Assembly (NCBI GenBank): GCA_963696545.1
Contig: CAVOKQ010000012.1
Location: 310,001 to 374,000 of the forward strand
Direction of reading: 5' to 3'
From: RPQJ01 sp963696545
GTDB lineage: Bacteria > Pseudomonadota > Gammaproteobacteria > Steroidobacterales > Steroidobacteraceae
Length of the DNA stretch: 64,000 bases
Both the position numbers and the translations under genes were made by a program. Positions 27,919 through 36,843 of the stretch are shown piece after piece. A model generated the notes under the pieces. That model worked only from the letters and a program-made list of their open reading frames with translations. It did no database searches and was not told where the DNA came from. How positions within the stretch are numbered: the first letter of the stretch is position 1; each line of letters begins with the position of its first letter.

Positions 27919-29172
27919 ATGTTTCCCGCCAGCATGCACATCGCCGGGTTCGACCCCGAACTCGCGGCTGCGCTCGATCACGAGCGAACCCGCCAGGAAG
28001 AGCACATCGAGCTGATCGCGTCCGAGAACTATGCGAGCCCGCGCGTGCTCGAGGCCCAGGGATCGGTGCTGACGAACAAGTACGCCGAGGGCTATCCCGG
28101 CAAGCGCTACTACGGCGGCTGTGAGTACGTGGACATCGCGGAACAACTGGCCATCGAGCGCGCGAAGAAGCTGTTCGGCGCGGATTTCGCCAACGTCCAG
28201 CCGCACTCGGGCTCGCAAGCGAACGCCGCGGCGTATCTCGCGCTGATCAAGCCGGGCGATACGATCCTCGGCATGAGCCTCGATCACGGCGGCCACCTGA
28301 CGCACGGCGCCAAGGTCAACTTCTCGGGCAAGATCTTCAACGCGGTGCAGTACGGGCTCGACCCGGCCACCGGCGAGATTGACTACGCGCAGGTCGAGCG
28401 GCTCGCGCACGAGCACAAGCCGAAGCTCGTGATCGCCGGCTTCTCGGCGTATTCGCGCGTCGTCGACTGGGCGCGGTTCCGCAAGATTGCGGACGACGTC
28501 GGTGCGTTCTTCCTCGTCGACATGGCGCACGTCGCCGGGCTGGTCGCGGCGGGTGTATACCCGAGCCCGATTCCGTTCGCGGACGTGGTTACGTCAACGA
28601 CGCACAAGACGCTGCGCGGGCCGCGGGGCGGCATCATCCTCGCGCGCGCCAACGACGAGATCACGAAGAAGCTGAACTCGCTGATCTTCCCGGGCACGCA
28701 GGGGGGGCCGCTGATGCACGTGATCGCCGCGAAGGCCGTGGCCTTCCTCGAGGCGTTGCAGCCGGAGTTCACCGGCTACCAGCAGCTCGTCGTGGCGAAT
28801 GCCCGGGCGATGGTCGCCGGGCTGCAGGCCCGCGGCTACAAGATCGTCTCGGGCGGCACCGACAACCACCTGTTCCTGGTTGACCTGATCGACAAGGGCG
28901 TGACGGGCAAGGACGCGGACGCGGCGCTTGGCCGTGCGAACATCACGGTGAACAAGAATACCGTGCCGAACGACCCGCGCTCGCCGTTCGTGACCAGTGG
29001 GTTGCGCATCGGCACGCCGGCCGTGACGACGCGTGGCTTCGGCCAGGCGGAGGTCACGCAACTCTCGACGTGGATCGCCGACGTGCTCGACGACGTGGCG
29101 AACGAAGCAGTTATCGAGCGCACGCGCAAGTCGGTGCTCGAGATCTGCGGCAAGTTTCCGGTCTACGGCTGA
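27919..29172 (+). CDS. glyA: Serine hydroxymethyltransferase
   Basis: GlyA is a PLP enzyme that interconverts serine and glycine while charging tetrahydrofolate with a one-carbon unit. The product is 417 residues, the E. coli length. The PLP lysine is Lys230 in STTHKTLRGPRGG, with the family motifs YAEGYPGKRYYGGCE and the substrate loop intact. ATG 27919 follows a GGAG site; the open frame continues upstream into the palindromic repeat R2 and is not coding there. It heads a rightward series with nrdR and the rib genes. The supply of one-carbon folates fits the purine genes nearby. Confidence 0.97.
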   Translation: MFPASMHIAGFDPELAAALDHERTRQEEHIELIASENYASPRVLEAQGSVLTNKYAEGYPGKRYYGGCEYVDIAEQLAIERAKKLFGADFANVQPHSGSQANAAAYLALIKPGDTILGMSLDHGGHLTHGAKVNFSGKIFNAVQYGLDPATGEIDYAQVERLAHEHKPKLVIAGFSAYSRVVDWARFRKIADDVGAFFLVDMAHVAGLVAAGVYPSPIPFADVVTSTTHKTLRGPRGGIILARANDEITKKLNSLIFPGTQGGPLMHVIAAKAVAFLEALQPEFTGYQQLVVANARAMVAGLQARGYKIVSGGTDNHLFLVDLIDKGVTGKDADAALGRANITVNKNTVPNDPRSPFVTSGLRIGTPAVTTRGFGQAEVTQLSTWIADVLDDVANEAVIERTRKSVLEICGKFPVYG

Positions 29173-29193
29173 CGGCGGGGCTGCCGGCACTCG

Positions 29194-29715
29194 ATGTTCT
29201 GCCCCTTCTGCGCGCACGAGGAGACCAAGGTCATCGACTCGCGCCTCGCGGCCGAGGGCCAGCAGGTGCGGCGGCGGCGCGAGTGCCTGCAGTGCGGGGA
29301 GCGCTTCACGACGTTCGAGTCCGCCGAGCTCGTGATGCCGCGCGTGGTGAAGAGCGATGCGAACCGTGAGCCGTTCGACGAGGCAAAGCTGCGCTCGGGC
29401 ATGCTGCGGGCGCTGGAAAAGCGCCCCGTGTCCAGCGAAGCGGTCGACGCGGCGGTGAACCACGTGTGCCACAAGCTGCGCACGCTCGGCGAGCGCGAGG
29501 TGCCCGCGCGGCTGATCGGCGAGCTCGTGATGGATGAGCTGCATCAGCTCGACGAGGTCGCCTACGTCCGCTTCGCGTCCGTGTATCGCAGCTTCCAGGA
29601 CGTGGATGCGTTCCGGGAGGAGATCGATCGGCTGCGGAACCGCCGGCCGCGATCTGTCGAGGACATGCAGCTCGGGTTGTGGTCGGCAGCGGACCCGGAC
29701 CGCGAGGGCAAGTAA
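29194..29715 (+). CDS. nrdR: Transcriptional repressor NrdR
   Basis: NrdR is a zinc-ribbon and ATP-cone repressor of ribonucleotide reductase operons, sensing dATP/ATP. The 173-residue product has CPFC near the start and CLQCGERF as the zinc ribbon (residues 3-36) and the ATP-cone domain from about residue 49 (KRPVSSEAVDAAVNHV, RFASVYRSFQDVDAF). The C-terminal extension beyond residue 155 is family-typical. It lies 21 bases after glyA and two bases before the ribD start, the usual glyA-nrdR-ribD order of gammaproteobacteria. Confidence 0.97.
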   Translation: MFCPFCAHEETKVIDSRLAAEGQQVRRRRECLQCGERFTTFESAELVMPRVVKSDANREPFDEAKLRSGMLRALEKRPVSSEAVDAAVNHVCHKLRTLGEREVPARLIGELVMDELHQLDEVAYVRFASVYRSFQDVDAFREEIDRLRNRRPRSVEDMQLGLWSAADPDREGK

Positions 29716-29717
29716 CC

Positions 29718-30830
29718 GTGTTCTCGCAGGAAGACCACCAGTACATGCGGCGGGCGCTCGAGCTCGCCCGGCGCGGCCTGTACTCCACGGCACCGAACCC
29801 GGCGGTCGGCTGCCTGGTCGTCCGCTGGGGCCAGGTCGTGGGCGAGGGATTCCACGAGCGTGCCGGCGAGCCCCATGCCGAGGTTTTTGCGCTGAGGGAC
29901 GCCGGCGCGGCCGCTGCGGGCGCGACCGTCTACGTGACGCTTGAGCCGTGCTCGCACCACGGCCGCACGCCACCCTGTGCCGACGCGCTGATCGAAGCCC
30001 GCGTCGCCCGCGTCGTGATCGCCATGCGCGATCCGAATCCCAGCGTCGATGGCGGCGGTGTGCTGCGGCTCGTCCAGTCGGGGATCGCCGTGTCGACGGG
30101 CCTGCTGGCGGAGGAGGCGGCCGAGCTCAATCGGGGTTTCGTATCGCGCATGGTGCATGGCCGGCCCTGGGTGACGCTGAAGCTCGGCGCGAGCCTCGAC
30201 GGGCGCACGGCACTTGCGAACGGTACGAGCAAGTGGATCACCGGCGAGAAGTCGCGCGCGGACGTGCAGCGGCTCAGGGCCCGGGCGTCCGCGATCGTCA
30301 CCGGCAGCGGCACCGTGCTCGCGGACGACCCGATGCTGACCGTGCGGGATCCGCATTTCGAGATGCGCGGGCGCCGGCCGCTCCGGGTCGTGGTCGACAC
30401 GGACCTGAGGACGCCGCCGACCGCGCAGGTGCTGTGTTTCGCGGGTTCGACGCTGATCGTCACACGTGACGCGGGCTTGCCGTCCGCTGGCGCATTGCGC
30501 GCCGCGGGCGCCCGCGTCGAATCGATCGCCGCGGCCGACGACGGGCTCGACCTCCAGGCGCTGCTGGCCCGGCTGGCGGAGCTCGATTGCAACGAGGTGC
30601 TGGTCGAGGCGGGGCCGACGCTCGCCGGGGACTTCATGCGCAAACACCTCGTCGACGAACTCGTCGTCTACATGGCGCCGGTGGTGCTCGGCGACGCGGC
30701 GCGCGGCCTCTTCAACCTGCCCGAGCTCGAGCAGATGTGCGATCGCTGCGAGTTCGAGTGGCGGGACGTCGAGCGCATCGGCGATGACCTCAGGCTGACG
30801 CTGCGTCCGCGACGCAAGGCAGGTGTGTGA
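29718..30830 (+). CDS. ribD: Bifunctional riboflavin deaminase/reductase RibD
   Basis: RibD deaminates the pyrimidine product of GTP cyclohydrolase II and then reduces the ribosyl side chain. The 370-residue product has the zinc deaminase domain (PHAEV and PCSHHGRTPPC, residues about 45-90) and the DHFR-like reductase domain from about 150 (KLGASLDGRTA, GSGTVLADDP, VEAGPTLAGDF). The GTG at 29718, two bases after the nrdR stop, aligns with the E. coli N-terminus; the frame open to 29679 would overlap nrdR. It couples to ribE by a TGATG overlap. Confidence 0.95.
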   Translation: MFSQEDHQYMRRALELARRGLYSTAPNPAVGCLVVRWGQVVGEGFHERAGEPHAEVFALRDAGAAAAGATVYVTLEPCSHHGRTPPCADALIEARVARVVIAMRDPNPSVDGGGVLRLVQSGIAVSTGLLAEEAAELNRGFVSRMVHGRPWVTLKLGASLDGRTALANGTSKWITGEKSRADVQRLRARASAIVTGSGTVLADDPMLTVRDPHFEMRGRRPLRVVVDTDLRTPPTAQVLCFAGSTLIVTRDAGLPSAGALRAAGARVESIAAADDGLDLQALLARLAELDCNEVLVEAGPTLAGDFMRKHLVDELVVYMAPVVLGDAARGLFNLPELEQMCDRCEFEWRDVERIGDDLRLTLRPRRKAGV

Positions 30831-31426
30831 TGTTCACCGGGATCGTGCAGGGCGTCGGCAGCATCCGCGCAGTGGAAGCGCGCGGCGGTGATGTGACGCT
30901 GTGGATCGACACCGGGCCGGTCTCGCTCGCCGAGGTGCAGGTGGGTGGCAGCATCGCCGTAAGTGGCGCGTGCCTGACCGCCACCGACCTGGAGCCGCAT
31001 GCGTTTGCGGCCGACGTCTCGCGCGAGACTCTGTCGCTGACGACGCTGGGTGCGGCCGTTTCCGGTACCCGCGTCAACATCGAGAAGGCGCTGCAGGCCG
31101 GGCAGGCGCTCGGCGGACACTACGTCACCGGCCACGTTGATGGCGTAGGCGAGGTGGTCGCCCGGCACGACGACGCACGTTCCGTTCGCATGGAGTTCGA
31201 GGTGCCCGCGGATCTCGCACGCTACGTCGCCCGCAAGGGTTCGATCTGCGTCGACGGCGTAAGCCTGACCGTGAACGGGGTCTCGGGCAGACGGTTCGAC
31301 GTGAACCTGGTCCCGCACACGCTCGAGGTCACGACCCTTGGGGGCTACCGGCCTGGAACGCGGGTCAACCTCGAGGTGGACATCATCGCCCGCTATCTCG
31401 AGCGGATGCTCGAGGCGGGGCGCTGA
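30830..31426 (+). CDS. ribE: Riboflavin synthase alpha chain
   Basis: This enzyme dismutates two lumazines to riboflavin. The product of 198 residues shows the internal two-fold repeat of lumazine-binding domains: MFTGIVQGVGSIRAV with GACLTA at the N-terminus, and GGHYVTGHVDGVGEV with GVSLTVNGV in the second half. The start is ATG 30830, overlapping the ribD stop as TGATG. Sometimes the gene is named ribC. It is followed by a 124-base gap before ribBA in which no FMN riboswitch is recognisable. Confidence 0.95.
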   Translation: MFTGIVQGVGSIRAVEARGGDVTLWIDTGPVSLAEVQVGGSIAVSGACLTATDLEPHAFAADVSRETLSLTTLGAAVSGTRVNIEKALQAGQALGGHYVTGHVDGVGEVVARHDDARSVRMEFEVPADLARYVARKGSICVDGVSLTVNGVSGRRFDVNLVPHTLEVTTLGGYRPGTRVNLEVDIIARYLERMLEAGR

Positions 31427-31550
31427 CGCGCCCGCCCGCGGCGGGCGCAGGCGGCTGCGCTGCCTGCTACACTTTCACCCCTGCGCCAGGGGTCCCGCGA
31501 TGTGATCGGGCCTTACTGTTTTTAAAACAACAACTTGCGATGTATTTCGA

Positions 31551-32660
31551 ATGGGATCACTAAGTTCCATCGACGCCATTCTCGACGACATCCGGCAGGG
31601 GCGCATGGTCGTCCTGATGGACGACGAGGACCGCGAGAATGAGGGCGACCTGGTCATGGCCGCCTCCAAGGTCCGTCCGGAGGACGTCAACTTCATGGCG
31701 CGCTTCGGCCGGGGCCTGATTTGCCTGACACTTACCCGCGACCGCTGCCGGCAGCTCCGGCTGCCGCTGATGGTCACCGAGACCGACGCCGACCAGACCA
31801 CCAATTTCACGGTGTCGATCGAGGCCGCCGAGGGCGTCACGACCGGCATCTCGGCCTATGACCGCGCGCACACGATTCGCACGGCCGTCGCGCCGGACGC
31901 GCGTCCGGATCACCTGCGCCAGCCCGGTCACATCTTCCCGCTGATGGCCCAGCCCGGCGGCGTGCTGACGCGCGCCGGCCACACCGAGGCGGGCTGCGAC
32001 CTGGTGCGGTTGTCCGGGCTCGAGCCGGCCGCCGTCATCGTTGAGATCCTCAATGACGACGGCACGATGGCGCGGCGTCCACAGCTCGAGGAGTTCGCAC
32101 GGCAGCACGATCTCAAGCTCGGCACGATTGCCGACCTGATCCGCTACCGGCTCGAGAAGGAGCGCTCGGTCGAGCGCATCGCCGAGCGCGAAATCACCAC
32201 CGACTTCGGTCCATTCCGCCTGTACTGCTACGAGGACCATGTGAACGGCACGGTGCACCTCGCGCTGGTCCGCGGGTCGCTCGGACGGACCGCCACCCCA
32301 CTGGTCCGCGTGCACCTGAAGGACACGGTGCGCGACGTCGTGGGAGCACACGAGCACGGTCTCAGCTGGTCGCTGCGCAGCGCGATGGAGCGCATCGCGC
32401 GCGAGGGCGACGGCATCGTGGTGCTGCTGCGCCCGCACGAGAGTCCGCTCGAGATCGCCGAGGCAGTGCGCTCGGCCGAGCGTGCTCCGCCGAACCCGCG
32501 CACCAGTGGCGCGCAGGTGCTGAGGACATATGGCATCGGCGCACAGATCCTGCGCGACCTGGGTGTCACCCGCATGCGGGTACTGAGTGCGCCTAAGCAG
32601 ATGCACGGCCTGTCCGCATTCGGCCTGGAAGTGGTCGAGTACGTCGACGCAAGCAGCTGA
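31551..32660 (+). CDS. ribBA: 3,4-dihydroxy-2-butanone-4-phosphate synthase with degenerate GTP cyclohydrolase II domain
   Basis: The N-terminal 200 residues are an intact RibB, making the four-carbon precursor of lumazine from ribulose 5-phosphate (DDEDRENEGDLVMAA with the Mg-binding acidic residues, and RAGHTEAGCDL). The C-terminal 165 residues align with GTP cyclohydrolase II but lack the three zinc-binding cysteines of the CxxxxC-x-C type and the R-N-I-G-L catalytic segment; the matching region reads VRVHLKDTVRDVVG. The protein is thus RibB with a dead RibA-like tail, a form seen in many proteobacteria. A functional ribA must lie elsewhere. Confidence 0.93.
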   Translation: MGSLSSIDAILDDIRQGRMVVLMDDEDRENEGDLVMAASKVRPEDVNFMARFGRGLICLTLTRDRCRQLRLPLMVTETDADQTTNFTVSIEAAEGVTTGISAYDRAHTIRTAVAPDARPDHLRQPGHIFPLMAQPGGVLTRAGHTEAGCDLVRLSGLEPAAVIVEILNDDGTMARRPQLEEFARQHDLKLGTIADLIRYRLEKERSVERIAEREITTDFGPFRLYCYEDHVNGTVHLALVRGSLGRTATPLVRVHLKDTVRDVVGAHEHGLSWSLRSAMERIAREGDGIVVLLRPHESPLEIAEAVRSAERAPPNPRTSGAQVLRTYGIGAQILRDLGVTRMRVLSAPKQMHGLSAFGLEVVEYVDASS

Positions 32661-32669
32661 GGAATCGAC

Positions 32670-33146
32670 ATGGACAACATCCGCACTATCAACGGCGACC
32701 TCGTGGCACGCGACCTGCGCTTCGCGATCGTGGCGTCGCGCTTCAACGACATGATCGTGGACTCGCTGGTGCGCGGCGCGGTCGATGCGCTGCTGCGGCA
32801 CGGTGCCAGCGAGAAGCAGGTCGAGCTGATCCGCGTTCCGGGGGCTTTCGACCTGCCGTTCGTCGTGAAGCGGGTCGCCGCCAGCAAGCGCTACGACGCC
32901 GTCGTGGCACTGGGCGCAGTGATCCGCGGCGCCACGCCGCACTTCGACTACGTGGCTGGGCAGTGCGCCGCCGGCCTCTCGCGTGCTGCCGAGGAGACCG
33001 GGGTCCCGGTGGCCTTCGGCGTGCTCACCACCGACACGATCGAGCAGGCGATCGAGCGCGCCGGCACCAAGGCAGGCAACAAGGGCGCGGACGCAGCGCT
33101 TTGCGCGCTCGAACTCGCGAACCTGCTGCGGCGACTGGACGTCTGA
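32670..33146 (+). CDS. ribH: 6,7-dimethyl-8-ribityllumazine synthase
   Basis: RibH condenses the RibB product with the ribityl pyrimidine to lumazine and forms icosahedral or pentameric shells. The 158-residue product has FAIVASRFND, the phosphate-binding region VPGAFDLPF, GAVIRGATPHFDYV with the catalytic His, and FGVLTTDTIEQAIERAG. The length is normal. It lies nine bases after ribBA and two bases before nusB, matching the common ribH-nusB-thiL order. Confidence 0.97.
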   Translation: MDNIRTINGDLVARDLRFAIVASRFNDMIVDSLVRGAVDALLRHGASEKQVELIRVPGAFDLPFVVKRVAASKRYDAVVALGAVIRGATPHFDYVAGQCAAGLSRAAEETGVPVAFGVLTTDTIEQAIERAGTKAGNKGADAALCALELANLLRRLDV

Positions 33147-33148
33147 CC

Positions 33149-33604
33149 ATGGCACGACCCGACCGCGCAGGACGGGCGAGGAGCCTGTCCCGGAAGTTCG
33201 CCATGCAGGCGCTCTACCAGTGGCAGATGACGGGCCAGGGCTACGCCGAGCTGCTGAACCAGTACGCGCAGGAAGAAGGGTTCGACGGCGCGGACCGCGC
33301 GTATTTCGATGTGCTGCTGAAGGGCACGACCGGAGCCAGCGAGTCACTGGACGCCGAGATCGCATCGCTGGTCGACCGGCCTGTCGCGCAGCTTGATCCG
33401 ATCGAGCACGCCGTGCTGATGATCGGCGTCCACGAACTGCAGCACTGCCTCGACGTGCCTTACCGCGTGGTGATCAACGAGGGCGTCGAGCTCACGAAGC
33501 GTTTCGGTGCCACGGACGGTCACAAGTTCGTGAACGCCGTGCTCGACCGGGCAGCGCGCAAGTTGCGGGCGGCCGAGCAGGCGTTGACTCGCGAGCGCGC
33601 CTGA
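33149..33604 (+). CDS. nusB: Transcription antitermination factor NusB
   Basis: NusB binds boxA RNA with NusE (S10) in rRNA antitermination complexes. The 151-residue all-helical product has the characteristic RKFAMQALYQWQMTG start and the C-terminal LPYRVVINE-like segment DVPYRVVINEGVELTKRFG followed by FVNAVLDRAARKL. ATG 33149 lies two bases after ribH; the longer open frame overlaps ribH and is rejected. Confidence 0.96.
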   Translation: MARPDRAGRARSLSRKFAMQALYQWQMTGQGYAELLNQYAQEEGFDGADRAYFDVLLKGTTGASESLDAEIASLVDRPVAQLDPIEHAVLMIGVHELQHCLDVPYRVVINEGVELTKRFGATDGHKFVNAVLDRAARKLRAAEQALTRERA

Positions 33605-33617
33605 GCCACGCCGCGTC

Positions 33618-34574
33618 GTGCCGCTCGGCGAATTCGCACTGATCGAGCGATTCTTCTCGCGGCCGACCGCGCGGCGCGACGTGCTGCTCGGCGTCGGCGA
33701 CGACGCGGCGCTGCTCGAGGTGCCTGCGGGACGGGCGCTGGTCGCGGCCACGGACACGCTGGTCGAGGGTACGCATTTCCTGCGCGGCGCACCCGCCCGG
33801 TCAGTCGGCCATAACGCACTCGCGGTGAACCTGAGCGACCTTGCCGCGATGGGGGCCGAGCCGGCGTGGGCGTTGCTGTCGCTGTCGCTGCCCGAAGCCG
33901 ACGAGGAGTGGTTGACGGAATTCTCCGCGGGGTTGCTCGCGCTTGCGGACGAGTATGGCGTGGCGCTGGTTGGTGGCGATACCGTGCGTGGCCCGCGCGT
34001 CATCACGGTCGAGGTGCTCGGGTTCGTGGACCCGTCGCTGGCGCTCAGGCGCAGCGGCGCGCGGCCGGGTGACCTGCTCTACGTGTCGGGATCCCCCGGC
34101 GAGTCTGCCGCGGGACTCGAGGCTCTGCGGCAAGGCGGATCGTTCGACGCGCTCGACAATCCGCTGATCAGGCGCCATCTGTATGCCGAGCCACGGATCG
34201 CGCTCGGGCGCGCACTCGGCGGCATCGCGAGCGCTGCAATGGACGTGTCGGACGGCCTGCTCGGCGACCTGCGCAAGCTGTGCGATTCGAGTGGCGTGGG
34301 CGCGGCGCTCGAACTGGAGTCGTTGCCAATCTCCGCGCCGCTGCAGTCGCGCTGCACTCGAGACGAGTGTGAGCGCTTCGTGCTGTTCGGCGGCGACGAC
34401 TACGAACTCCTGTTCACGGTGGCGCCCGAGCATGCCGCCGGTGTCGAAGCGGGACTCGGCGTCGCAACACAACTCACGCGGATCGGCCGGATCGTGCAGG
34501 GTAACGGCGTGCAGTGCACGCGGGCTGGTGTCGAAGTGGGCGTGGCCGGCGGGGGTTACGACCACTTCTCGTGA
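33618..34574 (+). CDS. thiL: Thiamine-monophosphate kinase
   Basis: ThiL phosphorylates thiamine monophosphate to thiamine pyrophosphate. The 318-residue product belongs to the PurM-like ATP-binding family with GVGDDAALLEV, DTLVEGTHFL, NLSDLAAMGAEP, GGDTVRGP and SDGLLGDLRKL carrying the metal-binding Asp residues. It starts at GTG 33618, 13 bases after nusB. In many relatives pgpA follows thiL; here a protein kinase gene follows instead. Confidence 0.96.
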   Translation: MPLGEFALIERFFSRPTARRDVLLGVGDDAALLEVPAGRALVAATDTLVEGTHFLRGAPARSVGHNALAVNLSDLAAMGAEPAWALLSLSLPEADEEWLTEFSAGLLALADEYGVALVGGDTVRGPRVITVEVLGFVDPSLALRRSGARPGDLLYVSGSPGESAAGLEALRQGGSFDALDNPLIRRHLYAEPRIALGRALGGIASAAMDVSDGLLGDLRKLCDSSGVGAALELESLPISAPLQSRCTRDECERFVLFGGDDYELLFTVAPEHAAGVEAGLGVATQLTRIGRIVQGNGVQCTRAGVEVGVAGGGYDHFS

Positions 34575-34628
34575 CAGTCGGCCGCGACCGCCCGCCACCG
34601 CTGAGGGATCCGCGAGGTGGGTCACGGA

Positions 34629-36035
34629 ATGCCCGGGGCGGCTTCCCTATGCTCCAGCGCGGAACAACCCGAATCCCGGCCGAAACCGGGGGCCAACGCC
34701 CGTCCGCGCAGTACAGTGACACAGCAGAACGCGCTCGCAGAGACCCGGACCGAACCCCTGCTGCCGCCGCCGCCGGCGGCGCCCGAGCGCATCGGCAAGT
34801 ACTACGTCGTGCACGAGGTGGGGCGGGGCAGCACCGGCACCGTCTACCTGTCACACGACCCGTTCTACGGCCGGGACGTCGCGATCAAGTTCTACCACGC
34901 GACCAACACCGACGACGCCGAGTCGCGCAATGCGCGACGCATGTTCCTCGGCGAAGCGCACATGGTCGGCAAGCTGCAGCACCCGAACATCGTCCCGATC
35001 TACGACGCGGGCGAGGAGGACGGGCGCCGCTACGTGGTGACCGAGCACATCCACGGCGCGCGCACGTTGTCGGCGTACTGTCGCCCGGGCAGCCTGCTGC
35101 CGATCGACCAGGTGGTCGAGATCGTCTACAAGTGCGCCAAGGCACTGCACTACGCGCACTCGCGCGGCGTCGTGCACCGTGACATCAAGCCGTCTAACAT
35201 CCTGCTGACGCACGGCGGCGACGTCCGCATCGTGGATTTCGGCATCGCGCTGGTATCCGACTCCGACGTCTCGCGACTCGAGGGCGTGGCCGGCAGCCCT
35301 GCCTACATGTCGCCGGAACAGGTGCAGGGACAGGACCTCGATTCGCGGTCCGACCTATATTCACTGGGTGCGGTGATGTACGAGATGCTGTGCGGCCACC
35401 GCCCGTTCCGGGCTGGTGCACTCGGCAAGTTGCTGCGGCAGGTGGTGCAGGCGGCGCCGGAGCCGCTGCGGCAGGTGCGCGCGGAGATTCCCGAGGAGCT
35501 CGAAGTCGTGGTGCACCGGGCGCTCGAGAAGGAGCCCGGACGCCGCTATCGAAACGGCGCGGAATTCGCCGCGGACCTGACCCGCGTCCACCAAAAGCTT
35601 CGCACCGTGCAGGCCGGGATCGACGACGAGGAGCGCTTTGCGGTACTGCGCAAGCTGAGCTTCTTCCACGATTTCTCGCATGCCGAGATTCGCGAAGTGA
35701 TGAAGGCCGGGCTGTGGATCGAGTGCCAGGCGGGCGACGCGGTGCTGCGGCCGGGCGATACCGACGACCGGTTCTACGTCGTCGTGAGCGGCCGGGTCCG
35801 CGTGACCCGCGGCGGCGAAATCGTCGGCCGGATCGAGGGTGGCGGCTGCTTCGGCGAGGCGGCCTACTCCGAAGGTTCGCGGCGCGACACGGTCGTCGAG
35901 GCCGAGGGGCCGGTGTCGCTGCTCAAGGTCACGGCGACGCTGCTGGAGCAGGCATCGATCTCCTGCCAGCTGCGGTTCAACAAGGTGTTCCTGCGCGAGC
36001 TGATCGGCCGGCTGCAGCGGGGCAAGAAGAACTAG
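34629..36035 (+). CDS. Serine/threonine protein kinase with C-terminal cyclic-nucleotide-binding domain
   Basis: The product of about 468 residues has a Hanks-type kinase domain at about 55-315: glycine loop GRGSTGTVY, VAIKFY with Lys87, catalytic loop HRDIKPSN (Asp185), DFG (Asp203), activation segment end SPEQ. A cNMP-binding domain fills about 340-460 (LSFFHDFSHAEIREVM, CFGEAAYSEGSRRDTVVEA resembling the phosphate-binding cassette). No membrane segment or PASTA repeats occur, so it is a cytosolic kinase probably gated by cAMP, cGMP or a related nucleotide (inference). The start is uncertain: ATG 34629 after GAGGTG, or GTG 34617 or 34716. Its stop overlaps the convergent folE2 stop. Confidence 0.9.
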   Translation: MPGAASLCSSAEQPESRPKPGANARPRSTVTQQNALAETRTEPLLPPPPAAPERIGKYYVVHEVGRGSTGTVYLSHDPFYGRDVAIKFYHATNTDDAESRNARRMFLGEAHMVGKLQHPNIVPIYDAGEEDGRRYVVTEHIHGARTLSAYCRPGSLLPIDQVVEIVYKCAKALHYAHSRGVVHRDIKPSNILLTHGGDVRIVDFGIALVSDSDVSRLEGVAGSPAYMSPEQVQGQDLDSRSDLYSLGAVMYEMLCGHRPFRAGALGKLLRQVVQAAPEPLRQVRAEIPEELEVVVHRALEKEPGRRYRNGAEFAADLTRVHQKLRTVQAGIDDEERFAVLRKLSFFHDFSHAEIREVMKAGLWIECQAGDAVLRPGDTDDRFYVVVSGRVRVTRGGEIVGRIEGGGCFGEAAYSEGSRRDTVVEAEGPVSLLKVTATLLEQASISCQLRFNKVFLRELIGRLQRGKKN

Positions 36036-36841
36036 CCGCCTTCCTTGTCGCGCTCGATCAGCGCGTATGCCGAGTGGTTGTGGATCGACTCGAAGTTCTC
36101 GGCTTCGACCACGTAAGCACGCACGCGTGGCTCACTGTTCAACCGCACTGCCACGTCGCGCACGATATCCTCGACGAACTTGGGGTTGTCGTAGGCGCGC
36201 TCGGTGACGAACTTCTCGTCGGGGCGCTTCAGGATCCCGTAGACCTCGCTCGATGCCTCCTGCTCCGCGACGTCGATCAGCTCCTCGATCCACATGTGCT
36301 CGCGGACACGCGCCCTGATCGTGATGTGCGAGCGCTGGTTGTGCGCGCCGTACTCGGCGATCTTCTTCGAGCACGGGCACAGGCTGGTCACGGGCACGAC
36401 GACCCGGATCCACATTTCCTCGCGGCCGTCGCTCACCTCGCCGATCAGGCTCGCCTGGTAGTTCATCAGGCTCTCGACGCCGGACACCGGTGCCTTCTTC
36501 ATCACGAAGTACGGGAAGCTCATCTCGATGTGGCCGGTGGTGGCGTCGAGCCGGCGCGTCACCTCGTGCAGCATCTGCCGGAACGAGTCCACCGACACCT
36601 CGCGCTCGTGTGCGTGCAGCACCTCGACGAAGCGCGACATGTGCGTGCCCTTGAAGTTGTGGGGCAGCGCGACGTACATGTTGAAGTTCGCGACGGTGTG
36701 CTGCTCGCCGCCGCTGCGGTCCCTGACCCGCACCGGGTGGTAGATGTCCTTGATGCCGACCTTGTTGATCGGGATCTGGCGGGAGTCGGACCGTCCCTGC
36801 ACGTCGTCCATCGTCGTCGGCGTCTTCACGGGGCAGTCCAT
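36032..36841 (-). CDS. folE2: GTP cyclohydrolase FolE2 (type IB)
   Basis: FolE2 converts GTP to dihydroneopterin triphosphate, the first step of folate synthesis, using a metal site distinct from FolE. The 269-residue product has the family motifs VGIKDIYHPVRVRD, MSRFVEVL, the metal-binding cysteine in SLCPCSKKIAEYGAHNQRSH and the C-terminal FESIHNHSAYA. ATG 36841 lies two bases after the dxs stop, so it is translated with the isoprenoid genes dxs-ispA-xseB. In some bacteria FolE2 is a zinc-starvation backup; here the housekeeping operon suggests routine expression (inference). Confidence 0.95.
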   Translation of the reverse strand: MDCPVKTPTTMDDVQGRSDSRQIPINKVGIKDIYHPVRVRDRSGGEQHTVANFNMYVALPHNFKGTHMSRFVEVLHAHEREVSVDSFRQMLHEVTRRLDATTGHIEMSFPYFVMKKAPVSGVESLMNYQASLIGEVSDGREEMWIRVVVPVTSLCPCSKKIAEYGAHNQRSHITIRARVREHMWIEELIDVAEQEASSEVYGILKRPDEKFVTERAYDNPKFVEDIVRDVAVRLNSEPRVRAYVVEAENFESIHNHSAYALIERDKEGG

Positions 36842-36843
36842 GG

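Noticed and set aside
31427..31550. Possible FMN riboswitch before ribBA
   Set aside because: The conserved RFN-element segments are not found; only a short CCCCTG/CAGGGG hairpin and a TACACT box are visible.
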